DNA from: UBA6902 sp964393845
GTDB taxonomy: Bacteria; Nitrospirota; Thermodesulfovibrionia; UBA6902
Assembly (NCBI GenBank): GCA_964393845.1
Contig: CAYMUX010000030.1
Span: 1 to 29,315, forward strand
Direction: 5' to 3'
DNA length: 29,315 bases
Shown here: piece after piece, positions 7,287 through 15,445 of the stretch
Numbering within the stretch: the stretch's first letter is position 1
Layout: each line of letters begins with the position of its first letter
Notes under the pieces: model-generated
The model's input: only the letters and a program-made list of their open reading frames with translations
Databases searched by the model: none
Told to the model about the DNA's origin: nothing
Translations under genes and position numbers: made by a program

Positions 7287-8717
7287 ATGTTCAATGAATT
7301 AATTCCAAGGATAGTTGTCTCCGGCCTGAGAGGGGGGAGCGGAAAAACTCTCCTTTCTTTATCACTTATTGCTTCACTGCGAAAAAGAGGCTTAAAAATA
7401 ACTCCATTTAAAAAAGGTCCTGACTATATTGATGCCGGCTGGCTGGCTAAGGCATCCGGTGTCCCGTGCTACAATTTGGACCTCTTCATGATGACTCCCG
7501 ATCAAGCATTTGAGTCATTTCTATCTCATTCATTAAACTCTCAGATAGCGGTAATTGAAGGCAACAGGGGGCTGTATGACGGGATGGACCATAAGGGGAC
7601 TTACAGCACTGCCGAGATTGCAAAATTGTTAAAGGCCCCTGTGGTAATTATCGTTGACAGCACTAAAACAACCAATACTATTGCAGCTATGGTATTAGGT
7701 TGTCAGAAAATGGATACTGATGTCTCTATCGGGGGCGTAGTGCTGAACCGGGTGGCAACGGAAAGGCAGGAATCGGTAATCAGGAAGGCAATAAGTGAGA
7801 AATGCAGCGTGCCGGTACTGGGCGCTATCCCACGATTAAAGAAAGACCCCTTCCCTGAGAGACATATGGGACTTACGCCATTTCAGGAACACCAGGGCAT
7901 AGAGGAATCAATAGCAGCTGTTGCGGAAATTGGTTCTCAATATCTTGATATGGATGCAATATTGAAAATAGCTAATGAGGCAGCTTCATTGTATGTAGGG
8001 GCGTTGCATGCAACGCCCCTACATACACCACACCACCCTGTTGTTAAGATCGGTGTAATCCGTGACTCTGCATTCCAGTTTTATTATCAGGAGAATTTTG
8101 AAGAGCTTGAAAAAAGAGGGGCGGAATTAGTCGAGGTAAGTCCTTTGAGAGAAGATAAACTTCCGGGTATAGACGCTCTCTATATAGGCGGAGGTTTTCC
8201 GGAAACACATGCAATAGGATTAGCTGAAAATGTGAGCTTCAGGGATTCTTTATATACAGCCATCCAGGACGGACTCCCGGTATATGCTGAATGTGGCGGG
8301 CTGATGTATCTTGGCAAGAGCCTGGTACTTGAGGGCAACACATATCCAATGGTCGGGGCGCTGCCGATATCTTTCGGCCTGGAGAAAAGACCGCAGGCCC
8401 ACGGATATACAATTATTGAAGTTGAGAGATCAACCCCTTTCTTCCCTCAAAAGAGTGTTCTTAATGGCCATGAATTTCATTATTCAAAGGTGCTGGAAAT
8501 AGAAGAAGACGGCGCCTATTTTGCTTTTAATGTGAAGCGCGGCAAGGGTATAGTTGATAATAAAGACGGCATATGCTATAAAAATGTCCTTGCAGCGTAT
8601 ACTCATCTTCATGCTATTGGATCACCTGAGTGGGCTGATGGGTTGGTGAGATGTGCAAGGGAAAACAGAGATCAAAAATCAAAAATCAAAAATCAAAATT
8701 ATGGGACTAATGATTAA
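7287..8717 (+). CDS. dsrN: Siroheme amidase DsrN (CobB/CbiA family)
   Basis: The 476-residue protein has the two CobB/CbiA domains. The N-terminal ATP-binding domain has a P-loop-like GLRGGSGKT (about residues 14-22) and DGPDYID-type context (FKKGPDYIDAGW). The C-terminal type I glutamine amidotransferase domain has the nucleophile in YAECGGLMYLG and a histidine in GHEFHYS. Within dsr operons this protein is DsrN, which amidates siroheme for DsrAB; true cobyrinate a,c-diamide synthase is the alternative. No clear ribosome site precedes the ATG. Two oddities: a 36-bp perfect palindrome encodes residues about 236-247 in the linker between the domains, and the last residues (QKSKIKNQN) are encoded by four tandem ATCAAAA units, so the C-terminus looks repeat-derived. 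Confidence 0.9.
   Translation: MFNELIPRIVVSGLRGGSGKTLLSLSLIASLRKRGLKITPFKKGPDYIDAGWLAKASGVPCYNLDLFMMTPDQAFESFLSHSLNSQIAVIEGNRGLYDGMDHKGTYSTAEIAKLLKAPVVIIVDSTKTTNTIAAMVLGCQKMDTDVSIGGVVLNRVATERQESVIRKAISEKCSVPVLGAIPRLKKDPFPERHMGLTPFQEHQGIEESIAAVAEIGSQYLDMDAILKIANEAASLYVGALHATPLHTPHHPVVKIGVIRDSAFQFYYQENFEELEKRGAELVEVSPLREDKLPGIDALYIGGGFPETHAIGLAENVSFRDSLYTAIQDGLPVYAECGGLMYLGKSLVLEGNTYPMVGALPISFGLEKRPQAHGYTIIEVERSTPFFPQKSVLNGHEFHYSKVLEIEEDGAYFAFNVKRGKGIVDNKDGICYKNVLAAYTHLHAIGSPEWADGLVRCARENRDQKSKIKNQNYGTND
7991..8026. repeat. Perfect 36-bp palindrome inside dsrN
   Basis: Bases 7991-8026 are identical to their reverse complement (left half GTATGTAGGGGCGTTGCA). The core GTAGGGGCG is shared with the palindrome at 3433-3461. 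It is translated in frame as YVGALHATPLHT in the interdomain linker of DsrN, with no frameshift or stop. Confidence 0.9.
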
Positions 8718-8768
8718 TTATAATAATACTCCGCAATTTTACATTTTACATTTTACATTTTAATTTTA
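8671..8768. repeat. Heptamer tandem repeats at the dsrN 3' end
   Basis: Four copies of ATCAAAA (8671-8698) lie inside the end of dsrN, and three and a half copies of ATTTTAC (8736-8760) lie just after its stop. The two arrays are loosely complementary in inverted orientation, like the imperfect inverted ends of small non-coding elements. They form the whole spacer before the next gene. Confidence 0.75.
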
Positions 8769-8773
8769 TTAAT

Positions 8774-9103
8774 ATGGCTATACCAAAACCTTTACAATGT
8801 CCGCATTGTGATAATTATTTAAGAGCTCCTATTGATATTAATTTCAGGACAGTTGAGCTAACAGGTGGAATATGCACATGCGGTGCAATATATGTGCTTG
8901 ACCGTTCAGGCCATAATCTTGGAGATATTTTCATGGATGCCCTGACATTTGTATGTAAAGGTGATATCGATAAAGCCCTGTCCCTGAATCCGGAGGATTA
9001 TGAATCTATTGAGTATGATTATGATCTGCATTCTAATATGCTCGGCAGGAGCAAAACAGGCAAGGCCGGCAAGCTTGTTTTTATAAGACTGAATAATAAA
9101 TAA
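8774..9103 (+). CDS. Small zinc-ribbon-like protein in the dsr locus, function unknown
   Basis: I do not recognise a named family. The 109-residue protein has CPHC at residues 9-12 and CTCG at 34-37, a spacing that could form a zinc ribbon or rubredoxin-like site. The remainder is mixed alpha/beta and acidic (LNPEDYESIEYDYD), with a basic C-terminal stretch. It has no obvious ribosome site: the region before the ATG is AT-only, with repeat-derived sequence. It lies between dsrN and dsrC, so it may be expressed with the sulfite-reduction genes, but no role can be given from the sequence. Confidence 0.8.
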   Translation: MAIPKPLQCPHCDNYLRAPIDINFRTVELTGGICTCGAIYVLDRSGHNLGDIFMDALTFVCKGDIDKALSLNPEDYESIEYDYDLHSNMLGRSKTGKAGKLVFIRLNNK

Positions 9104-9326
9104 CCTGAATAAATTATATAAAAATACAGGGGGAGAGAAAATATTATATTTATTAACTAACATAAATGGCATATAAGATTTTTTTATTTGACCAGGAAGG
9201 GTGATTTATATTATATTCCTTAATCTGTCTTTTGGTCTATTACTATCAAGATTAGAGTGGTCTGGATTTAACTTCCGATAGAAAAAGGCGATACAAAAAA
9301 ATTTGTTATAAGAAAGGAGTAGGATA

Positions 9327-9662
9327 ATGGCAACTTTGGAATTTGAAGGAAAAAGTTATGAGGTCGATGAAGAAGGTTACCTTATGGATTGGTCAGTATG
9401 GGCCGAAGGTATAGCCGCCGTAATGGCGAAAGAGGATGGACTCGAATTATCTGACGCACACTGGGATGTAATCAGGTTTCTCAGAGAATATTTTGAGAAA
9501 TACCAGATAGCTCCGATGATCAAAATCCTTACCAAGGAACTCGCAAAGAAATATGGTAAGGAGAAGGGCAACACTAAATATCTTTACGAGCTCTATCCAG
9601 CCGGTCCTGCAAAGCAGGCATGTAGATATGCGGGTCTTCCTAAACCGACAGGCTGCGTATAA
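9327..9662 (+). CDS. dsrC: Sulfur-carrier protein DsrC (TusE family)
   Basis: DsrC is the cosubstrate of DsrAB: its C-terminal cysteines take up the sulfur from sulfite as a trisulfide that is then reduced by DsrK. The 111-residue protein has the conserved C-terminal arm ACRYAGLPKPTGCV with C99 and the penultimate C110, separated by exactly ten residues, so both redox cysteines are present and this is a true DsrC rather than a one-cysteine TusE-like protein. A good ribosome site (AAAGGAGTAGG) precedes the ATG. It is flanked by a 223-base gap upstream and its own hairpin downstream, consistent with separate, strong expression. Confidence 0.97.
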   Translation: MATLEFEGKSYEVDEEGYLMDWSVWAEGIAAVMAKEDGLELSDAHWDVIRFLREYFEKYQIAPMIKILTKELAKKYGKEKGNTKYLYELYPAGPAKQACRYAGLPKPTGCV

Positions 9663-9700
9663 ACGTATAATTGCATATAACAAAATAAGATCAGCAATAG

Positions 9701-9748
9701 ATAAAGGGTTGTTACCATTTATTAAATGGGTGTGTAGCAACCCTTTAT
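9701..9748 (+). terminator. Hairpin terminator after dsrC
   Basis: The outer stem ATAAAGGGTTG (9701-9711) pairs perfectly with 9738-9748, and an inner stem CCATTT/AAATGG (9715-9720, 9724-9729) extends it. A short T/A-rich tract follows. It separates dsrC from the RsbRD-like gene. Confidence 0.65.
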
Positions 9749-9778
9749 ATTAAAAAAGTCTCTCTTCAAAAAAAATCA

Positions 9779-10315
9779 ATGAGAATAAGTCTCCTATTAT
9801 TAGAAAAAAAACCGAAAATATTAAAGAAATGGTTTGATTTAATATTGGAAACATATCCCTCAGATACTGCAAATTTTTTGAAAGGGCAAAAGAACCGGTT
9901 TGGCAATCCTGTGGGACACACAATCTTCGAGGGAATAGAGGGGATATTAGAGGAATTATTACAGGGAAAGGATGCAGACAGGATTTCTGCATTTCTCGAT
10001 AATATTATCAGGATCAGGGCGATTCAGAATTTTAGCCCCTCGCAGGCCGTTAGTTTTATCTTCCTTCTAAAAAAAGTAATCAGAGAAGAACTGGCGAATG
10101 AGATTCGTGAGCATCAAATGCATGAAGAACTATTTATGCTTGAATCTAAAATAGATGAGCTTATCAGTATTTCCTTTGACATATATATAAAATATCGGGA
10201 GAAGATTTATAAAATGCGGGCAAATGAATTATTGAACCGGACATCCAGGCTCTTGAAGCGGTCAAATATGTTTAAGGAACTTGAAGTTGAAGACAGGGGT
10301 ACGGCTGGTCTTTAA
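9779..10315 (+). CDS. RsbRD N-terminal-domain-like protein upstream of dsrM
   Basis: A 178-residue soluble, helix-rich protein starting with KKPKILKKWFDLILETYPSDTANFL, a pattern I associate with the RsbRD N-terminal (globin-like sensor) domain. The middle segment (RIRAIQNFSPSQAVSFIFLLKKVIREEL) also fits. The C-terminal ~60 residues look like a coiled-coil helix with many charges. A gene of this kind is often found directly before dsrMKJOP in sulfate reducers. A sensing or regulatory role is inferred only. There is no STAS, kinase or DNA-binding domain attached. The start has no strong ribosome site. It is 92 bases from dsrM. Confidence 0.8.
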   Translation: MRISLLLLEKKPKILKKWFDLILETYPSDTANFLKGQKNRFGNPVGHTIFEGIEGILEELLQGKDADRISAFLDNIIRIRAIQNFSPSQAVSFIFLLKKVIREELANEIREHQMHEELFMLESKIDELISISFDIYIKYREKIYKMRANELLNRTSRLLKRSNMFKELEVEDRGTAGL

Positions 10316-10330
10316 ATAAACATTCCGGCC

Positions 10331-10388
10331 TGTACTGAAATAAGAATACTAATCGTTTTGTAAAGAGATAAAACTCTTTTACAGTACA
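10331..10388 (+). promoter_or_regulatory. Nested hairpin leader before dsrM
   Basis: TGTACTG (10331-10337) pairs with CAGTACA (10382-10388), and within it GTAAAGAG (10360-10367) pairs with CTCTTTTAC (10374-10382) with one bulge. The structure ends 6 bases before the AAGGGGGG ribosome site of dsrM. It could tune translation or stabilise the dsrMKJOP mRNA. No known riboswitch class was recognised. Confidence 0.4.
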
Positions 10389-10407
10389 AAAGAAAGGGGG
10401 GTAAATA

Positions 10408-11394
10408 ATGGGAATGATCTTCTCTTTAGCTGCTGTTCTTCTTCTTGCTGCCATCGCCTTTATAGGAGTAAAGCTCCATTTGTTGGGTCTTTTTGGAGTT
10501 GCAATCCCCTATTTAGCGTTCCTTGTGTTTATTGCCGGCTTTATCAGAAAAGTGATAAAGTGGGGGCAATCACCTGTTCCATTCCACATTCCTACAACCT
10601 GCGGTCAGCAGAAATCACTGCCTTGGATCAAACATAGTAAACTCGATAATCCTTCAAGCACATTGGGAGTCATCGGAAGAATGGCGCTGGAAGTATTATT
10701 GTTCCGTTCGCTTTTCAGAAATACCAAGACAGAGATTCGGGACGGCAAAGTTACATATGGGTCCAATAAATGGCTCTGGCTTGGAGCTCTTGCCTTTCAT
10801 GCTACATTTTTTGTTGTCGTTATAAGGCACCTCAGGTTTTTCACAGAGCCGGTGCCGGCCTGCATTAATCTTCTTGACGCTGTTGACGGCTTTGTGCAAG
10901 TGGGGGTCCCGCATCTCTTATTAACCGGCGTAGTGCTTTTAGCAGCGGCAAGCTACCTTTTTTTGAGAAGAGTTTTTAATCCGCAGGTAAAATATATATC
11001 TCTGCCTGCTGACTATTTCCCTTTGTTTTTGATTATCGGCATAGCTCTATCGGGAATTCTCATGAGGTACTTTATCAAAGTGGATATTATCAAGGTCAAA
11101 GAACTTACGATGGGACTGGCCACCTTTAATACCACTGTTCCGGATGGGATTGGTTCGATCTTCTTCATACACCTCTTTCTCATTAGCGTTCTTTTCGCTT
11201 ACTTCCCCTTCAGCAAACTGATGCATATGGGAGGAGTCTTCCTCAGTCCGACAAGAAACCTTGCAAACAACAGCCGCGCAGTCAGACACGTTAATCCGTG
11301 GAATCCCGCTGTGAAGCTGCATACATATGAGGAATATGAAGAAGAATTTAGAGATGTAATGAAATCAGAAGGCATTCCGGTAGAAAAGGAGTAG
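10408..11394 (+). CDS. dsrM: DsrM, membrane cytochrome b of the DsrMKJOP complex
   Basis: The 328-residue protein has several membrane helices and resembles the NarI/HdrE-type diheme cytochrome b family. Histidines in the helices (for example ALAFHATFFVVVIRHLRFF) are candidate heme ligands. DsrM takes electrons from menaquinol and passes them to DsrK, which reduces the DsrC trisulfide on the cytoplasmic side. An N-terminal hydrophobic segment of about 60 residues precedes the NarI-like part. A strong ribosome site precedes the ATG. dsrK starts 4 bases after its stop, so the two are translationally linked. Confidence 0.95.
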   Translation: MGMIFSLAAVLLLAAIAFIGVKLHLLGLFGVAIPYLAFLVFIAGFIRKVIKWGQSPVPFHIPTTCGQQKSLPWIKHSKLDNPSSTLGVIGRMALEVLLFRSLFRNTKTEIRDGKVTYGSNKWLWLGALAFHATFFVVVIRHLRFFTEPVPACINLLDAVDGFVQVGVPHLLLTGVVLLAAASYLFLRRVFNPQVKYISLPADYFPLFLIIGIALSGILMRYFIKVDIIKVKELTMGLATFNTTVPDGIGSIFFIHLFLISVLFAYFPFSKLMHMGGVFLSPTRNLANNSRAVRHVNPWNPAVKLHTYEEYEEEFRDVMKSEGIPVEKE

Positions 11395-11398
11395 ATAA

Positions 11399-13024
11399 AT
11401 GGCAAAAGAAACTAAACCTACACCAGATGAAATGCTGTCACGAATAGATTATAACCCTCCTCAAACAAAATGGATAGATACACCCGTAGAGTTTAAGAAG
11501 GGCTATTATTGTTATGGAGCAAAACCGAAAAACCTTAACTATATTGGCTTTCCGAACGCAAAGGAATGGTCGGTAACTGAACAGGACTGGAAGCTTGTTG
11601 ATAACTGGAAAGAGATATTCCTTGAAGGGATGGAAAACCTGCTCAAGAAGTTCCGTTCTTTTCGGCTGTTTATGGATATCTGTGTAAGATGCGGCGCGTG
11701 TGCCGACAAGTGTCACTTCTTCATCGGCACCGGGGACCCGAAGAACATGCCTGTGTTGAGGGCAGAGCTGCTCAGATCAATTTACAGGCGTTATTTTACC
11801 GTAGCAGGCAAGCTGGGGAAGATAGCTGGAGCAAGAGACCTTACAGAAGAGGTGTTTAAGGAGATATGGTTCTATTACTACCAGTGCACCGAATGCCGCC
11901 GCTGCTCGGTTTTCTGCCCTTATGGTATCGACCAGGCTGAAATCACTATGATGGGCAGGGAACTTATTAACCTCCTGGGCTGCTGCACGGAATGGATTTC
12001 CGGGCCGTTGGCGAATTGTTACAGGACGGGAAATCACCTCGGTCTTCAACCGCACACCATTAAAAGTAATTTTGATTATATGTTGGATGATTTAGAGGAG
12101 GCTACAGGCATCAGGGTGGAGCCGACCTTCAACAGAAAGGGCGCGGAGATCCTATTTGTTACACCGTCAGCTGATTTCTTTGCAGAGCCCGGAGTTTTTA
12201 CCTGCATGGGTTATCTCCTGCTCTTTCATAAGATAGGTCTTGACTACACTTGGAGCACATATGCCTCTGAGGGTGGGAACTTCGGTTTATTCACCTCAAA
12301 TGAGATGATGAAGAGGCTTAATTCCAAGATATATGCTGAGGCCAAGAGACTGGGAGTGAAATGGATCCTTGGCGGAGAATGCGGGCATATGTGGAGGGTT
12401 TTACATCAGTATATGGACACCATGAACGGTCCGGCAGATTTTCTTCAGGAACCGGTCTCACCGATAACCGGCACGAAATTCGAGAATGCAAAATCCACAA
12501 AGATGGTCCACATTACAGAGTTTACGGCCGACCTGATCAAACACGGCAAATTGAAATTTGATCCCAGCAGGAATGATAACGTGAAGCCGACATTCCACGA
12601 CTCCTGTAACACATCAAGGGGTATGGGGATTTTTGAGGAACCGCGTTACATCATTAACAGCGTATGCAACCAGTTCTATGAGATGCCGGAAAACACCATC
12701 AGAGAACAGACCTTCTGCTGCGGCAGCGGGTCCGGCTTGAACGCCGGCGAAATTGAGGAGTTGAGGATGCTGGGAGGTCTCCCCAGGGCAAATGCCGTGA
12801 AGTATGTTAAAGAGAAACACGGTGTAAATATGCTTTCCTGTATTTGCGCTATTGACAGGGCGGTCCTTCCGCCGTTGATGGATTACTGGGTTTCTGATGT
12901 GGCTGTCTGTGGGATTCATGAACTGGTGGGTAATGCCCTGATAATAGAGGGAGAGAAGGAGCGAGAAACTGACTTGCGCGGTGAACCACTTCCAGGCATG
13001 GAGAACAAGGAGGAGGGAGACTAA
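11399..13024 (+). CDS. dsrK: DsrK, HdrD-like iron-sulfur subunit
   Basis: DsrK is the cytoplasmic catalytic subunit of DsrMKJOP and is proposed to reduce the DsrC trisulfide. The 541-residue protein has two [4Fe-4S] ferredoxin motifs, CVRCGACADKC (C95-C105) and CTECRRCSVFC (C163-C173). CCG-type motifs follow, including GGECGH, HDSCNTSRG and FCCGSGSG, which form the noncubane-type cluster of HdrB/HdrD proteins. The length is usual for DsrK (about 540). It has an AAGGAG ribosome site, and its TAA stop overlaps the dsrJ ATG by one base. Confidence 0.97.
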   Translation: MAKETKPTPDEMLSRIDYNPPQTKWIDTPVEFKKGYYCYGAKPKNLNYIGFPNAKEWSVTEQDWKLVDNWKEIFLEGMENLLKKFRSFRLFMDICVRCGACADKCHFFIGTGDPKNMPVLRAELLRSIYRRYFTVAGKLGKIAGARDLTEEVFKEIWFYYYQCTECRRCSVFCPYGIDQAEITMMGRELINLLGCCTEWISGPLANCYRTGNHLGLQPHTIKSNFDYMLDDLEEATGIRVEPTFNRKGAEILFVTPSADFFAEPGVFTCMGYLLLFHKIGLDYTWSTYASEGGNFGLFTSNEMMKRLNSKIYAEAKRLGVKWILGGECGHMWRVLHQYMDTMNGPADFLQEPVSPITGTKFENAKSTKMVHITEFTADLIKHGKLKFDPSRNDNVKPTFHDSCNTSRGMGIFEEPRYIINSVCNQFYEMPENTIREQTFCCGSGSGLNAGEIEELRMLGGLPRANAVKYVKEKHGVNMLSCICAIDRAVLPPLMDYWVSDVAVCGIHELVGNALIIEGEKERETDLRGEPLPGMENKEEGD

Positions 13025-13401
13025 TGTATAACGGCGGTAAAATAATTATTGGGCTGATAATCTTTGTTGTCCTGGCAACATTCCCGTTTTATGCAAATAC
13101 CGGAAAGAGCGTTGAGTTACCTAAGCTCACTGCTGACCCTCATGATATGCATATAGGGAATATACAAATCGGGAATATGAGGTCGGAACACATGAAGGTA
13201 CTGGATCAATGGAGAGACGAGGTAGTCCGGGACGGTGACAGATTTATAACTTTTGAAGGAGACCAGTATGAAAAGAGCATTCAAATAGGATGCCTGGGCT
13301 GTCATGCCAAGCAGGAGTTTTGCGATAAATGCCATAGCTATGCAGGTGTCAAGCCGTACTGCTGGGATTGTCATTTTGCTGAAGAGGAGGGCCAGTTATG
13401 A
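13024..13401 (+). CDS. dsrJ: DsrJ, triheme cytochrome c
   Basis: A 125-residue protein with an N-terminal uncleaved-signal-like membrane anchor (residues 6-22) and exactly three CXXCH heme sites at residues 90-94 (CLGCH), 100-104 (CDKCH) and 113-117 (CWDCH). DsrJ faces the periplasm in the DsrMKJOP complex and has unusual heme ligation in studied examples. The heme-binding region is packed in the C-terminal third. Its ATG shares a base with the dsrK stop, and its own TGA overlaps the dsrO ATG by four bases. Confidence 0.96.
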   Translation: MYNGGKIIIGLIIFVVLATFPFYANTGKSVELPKLTADPHDMHIGNIQIGNMRSEHMKVLDQWRDEVVRDGDRFITFEGDQYEKSIQIGCLGCHAKQEFCDKCHSYAGVKPYCWDCHFAEEEGQL

Positions 13402-14201
13402 AAATAGATAGACGGAAATTCCTGAAGATTGCCGGTTTCTCCGGCATAGGACTGGGATTGTCTGCCGCTGATTTATTTCTGAAAGACACTGTAGAGGCTT
13501 CCTCAGGTCATTCGGCAGTATCCACCGCAGCTGTCCGCCGTGCGATGGTCATTGATGTGAGGAAATTCAAGACCGCCGAGGATTATCAAAGGATAACAGA
13601 AGCATGTCACAGCATTCACAATGTGCCGACGCTTATTCCTGAGAAAGACGATATTAAGCATGAAATCAAATGGATTTGGACTGACACATATAACCACGCA
13701 TTCCCGGACCAGGTAAATTATTATCATCCTGAGGCGTTCAAACAGAAGCTGTTTCCGCTTCTTTGCAATCATTGCGATCACCCGCCCTGTGTGCGGGTAT
13801 GCCCCACAAAGGCCACTTTTAAAAGGCCGGACGGAATTGTACAGCAGGACATGCACCGCTGCATAGGATGCAGGTTCTGCATGGCAGCATGTCCTTTCGG
13901 CGCAAGGAGCTTTAACTTTGTCGATCCCAGGCCTTTTATCCCGAAGAGGGACCCGGAGTATCCGACGAGGACCATGGGTGTTGTAGAGAAATGTACATTC
14001 TGTTTCGAGAGGCTTGAAAAGGGACTTCAACCCGCTTGTGTCGAGGCTTCCAATGGGGCCATGGTCTTCGGCAATCTTAATGATCCGGATTCGGAGGTGC
14101 GAAAGATATTGAAAACTAATTTTTCATTGCAACGCAAACCTGAGCTTGGGACCATGCCCAGTGTGTTTTATGTGATAGGAGGTGAAGAATATGCTGGATA
14201 G
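13398..14201 (+). CDS. dsrO: DsrO, periplasmic iron-sulfur subunit
   Basis: The N-terminus MKIDRRKFLKIAGFSG is a twin-arginine (Tat) signal with R5 and R6, so the folded protein is exported. The 267-residue protein is like HybA/NrfC-type ferredoxins: CNHCDHPPCVRVC (C123-C135), CIGCRFCMAAC (C155-C165) and CTFCFERLEKGLQPAC (C199-C214). DsrO links DsrJ and the quinone-binding DsrP. It overlaps dsrJ by four bases and runs 11 bases into dsrP. Confidence 0.96.
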   Translation: MKIDRRKFLKIAGFSGIGLGLSAADLFLKDTVEASSGHSAVSTAAVRRAMVIDVRKFKTAEDYQRITEACHSIHNVPTLIPEKDDIKHEIKWIWTDTYNHAFPDQVNYYHPEAFKQKLFPLLCNHCDHPPCVRVCPTKATFKRPDGIVQQDMHRCIGCRFCMAACPFGARSFNFVDPRPFIPKRDPEYPTRTMGVVEKCTFCFERLEKGLQPACVEASNGAMVFGNLNDPDSEVRKILKTNFSLQRKPELGTMPSVFYVIGGEEYAG

Positions 14202-15363
14202 GGCGCTGAAAGGCAGTACAAAGTATTGGACCCTTGTAATCATACTGGCTGCTATGGGTGGAGTGGGTGTTCTTACATATCTCCAACAGCTTAAATACGG
14301 ACTAGGTATTACAGGCATGAGCAGGGACGTATCGTGGGGGTTTTATATTTCACAGTTCACGTTTCTTGTCGGCGTTGCAGCATCCGCCGTTATGCTGGTA
14401 ATACCTTATTATCTCCATCATTTTAAACAATTCAGCAAGATAGTGATATTGGGTGAGTTTCTGGCCGTTGCCGCAGTCACTATGTGCATGCTGTTTATCT
14501 TTGTTGATATGGGGCAGCCGATGAGGATAATGAATGTCTTTCTTTATCCAACGCCGAATTCCATCCTTTTCTGGGATGCAACGGTCTTAAGCGGTTATCT
14601 CCTGCTTAACATCACAATCGGATGGGCCACGCTGCATGCGGAGAAGAAAGGGACAAAACCTGCATCGTGGGTGAAGCCTCTTATTTATCTGTCAATTCCC
14701 TGGGCAGTCAGCATTCATACGGTAACGGCGTTTCTGTACGCTGGACTTCCCGGCAGGCACTTCTGGCTGACCGCGATCATGGCTGCCCGCTTCCTGGCTT
14801 CTGCCTTTGCAGGAGGACCGGCGCTGCTCATTATCCTGTCGCTTATTGTCAGAAAGAACTCTCAATTTGATCCAGGCAAGGAGCCGATTCAGGCAGTCGC
14901 CAAGATCGTGACTTATGCCATGATAGCAAATGTGTTCTTTATCGCCCTTGAGCTTTTTACCGCGTTCTACAGCAACATACCTGGACATATGCATGCGTTT
15001 GAATACCTCTTTGTAGGTATTGAAGGTCACAGCAAGCTTGTGCCGCTGATGTGGACCTCCGCCATTTGCGCGGTGACATCCCTCATCCTGCTTATTCCAC
15101 CGAAATTCAGGGAGAATGAGTCGTTGCTTATCATTGCATGCATAACAGTGTTTATTTCCCTCTGGATTGATAAGGGCTTCGGCTTGGTAATCGGCGGATT
15201 TGTCCCCAATCATTTCGGGACAGTTACCGAATACTGGCCTACTCTGCGCGAGACATTGATCACAATGGGTATATGGTCGATAGGATTCCTGGTGCTTACT
15301 ATTCTTTATAAAGTGGCCATATCAGTGAGGGAAGAGCTGGGGACCGCAAAGTCGGAGTATTAG
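14191..15363 (+). CDS. dsrP: DsrP, NrfD-like quinone-interacting membrane subunit
   Basis: A polytopic membrane protein of the NrfD/PsrC family, about ten hydrophobic helices over 390 residues, that exchanges electrons between the quinone pool and DsrO. I place the start at the ATG at 14191 (MLDRALKGS) because AGGAGGTG at 14177-14184 lies six bases before it. A GTG at 14182 would add three residues but overlaps the ribosome site. It begins inside the end of dsrO. A clear Rho-independent terminator 27 bases downstream closes the dsr locus. Confidence 0.95.
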   Translation: MLDRALKGSTKYWTLVIILAAMGGVGVLTYLQQLKYGLGITGMSRDVSWGFYISQFTFLVGVAASAVMLVIPYYLHHFKQFSKIVILGEFLAVAAVTMCMLFIFVDMGQPMRIMNVFLYPTPNSILFWDATVLSGYLLLNITIGWATLHAEKKGTKPASWVKPLIYLSIPWAVSIHTVTAFLYAGLPGRHFWLTAIMAARFLASAFAGGPALLIILSLIVRKNSQFDPGKEPIQAVAKIVTYAMIANVFFIALELFTAFYSNIPGHMHAFEYLFVGIEGHSKLVPLMWTSAICAVTSLILLIPPKFRENESLLIIACITVFISLWIDKGFGLVIGGFVPNHFGTVTEYWPTLRETLITMGIWSIGFLVLTILYKVAISVREELGTAKSEY

Positions 15364-15389
15364 TATTTATTAAATCAGATTAAACGAAG

Positions 15390-15422
15390 AGGCAGCAGGC
15401 ATAAGCTTGCTGCCTTTTTTTA
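15390..15422 (+). terminator. Rho-independent terminator after dsrP
   Basis: AGGCAGCAGGC (15390-15400) pairs with GCTTGCTGCCT (15405-15415), with one G-T pair and a 4-base loop, followed by a run of seven Ts. This is the cleanest terminator in the window and marks the end of dsrMKJOP transcription. Confidence 0.9.
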
Positions 15423-15445
15423 TTAAAAGAGTGCCCGTACTGCCT

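Noticed and set aside
8671..8768. CRISPR array
   Set aside because: The units are 7-base low-complexity tandem repeats with no spacers and no cas genes nearby.
13503..14030. 175-residue minus-strand open frame
   Set aside because: It lies wholly inside dsrO, which has clear ferredoxin motifs; the opposite frame is a shadow.
14182..14190. GTG at 14182 as the dsrP start
   Set aside because: It overlaps the AGGAGGTG ribosome site that is ideally placed for the ATG at 14191.
14692..15213. 173-residue minus-strand open frame
   Set aside because: It is antisense to dsrP and has no family features.
4503..15363. Reverse-type (sulfur-oxidising) dsr locus
   Set aside because: dsrD is present and dsrE/F/H and dsrL are absent, which favours the reductive pathway.
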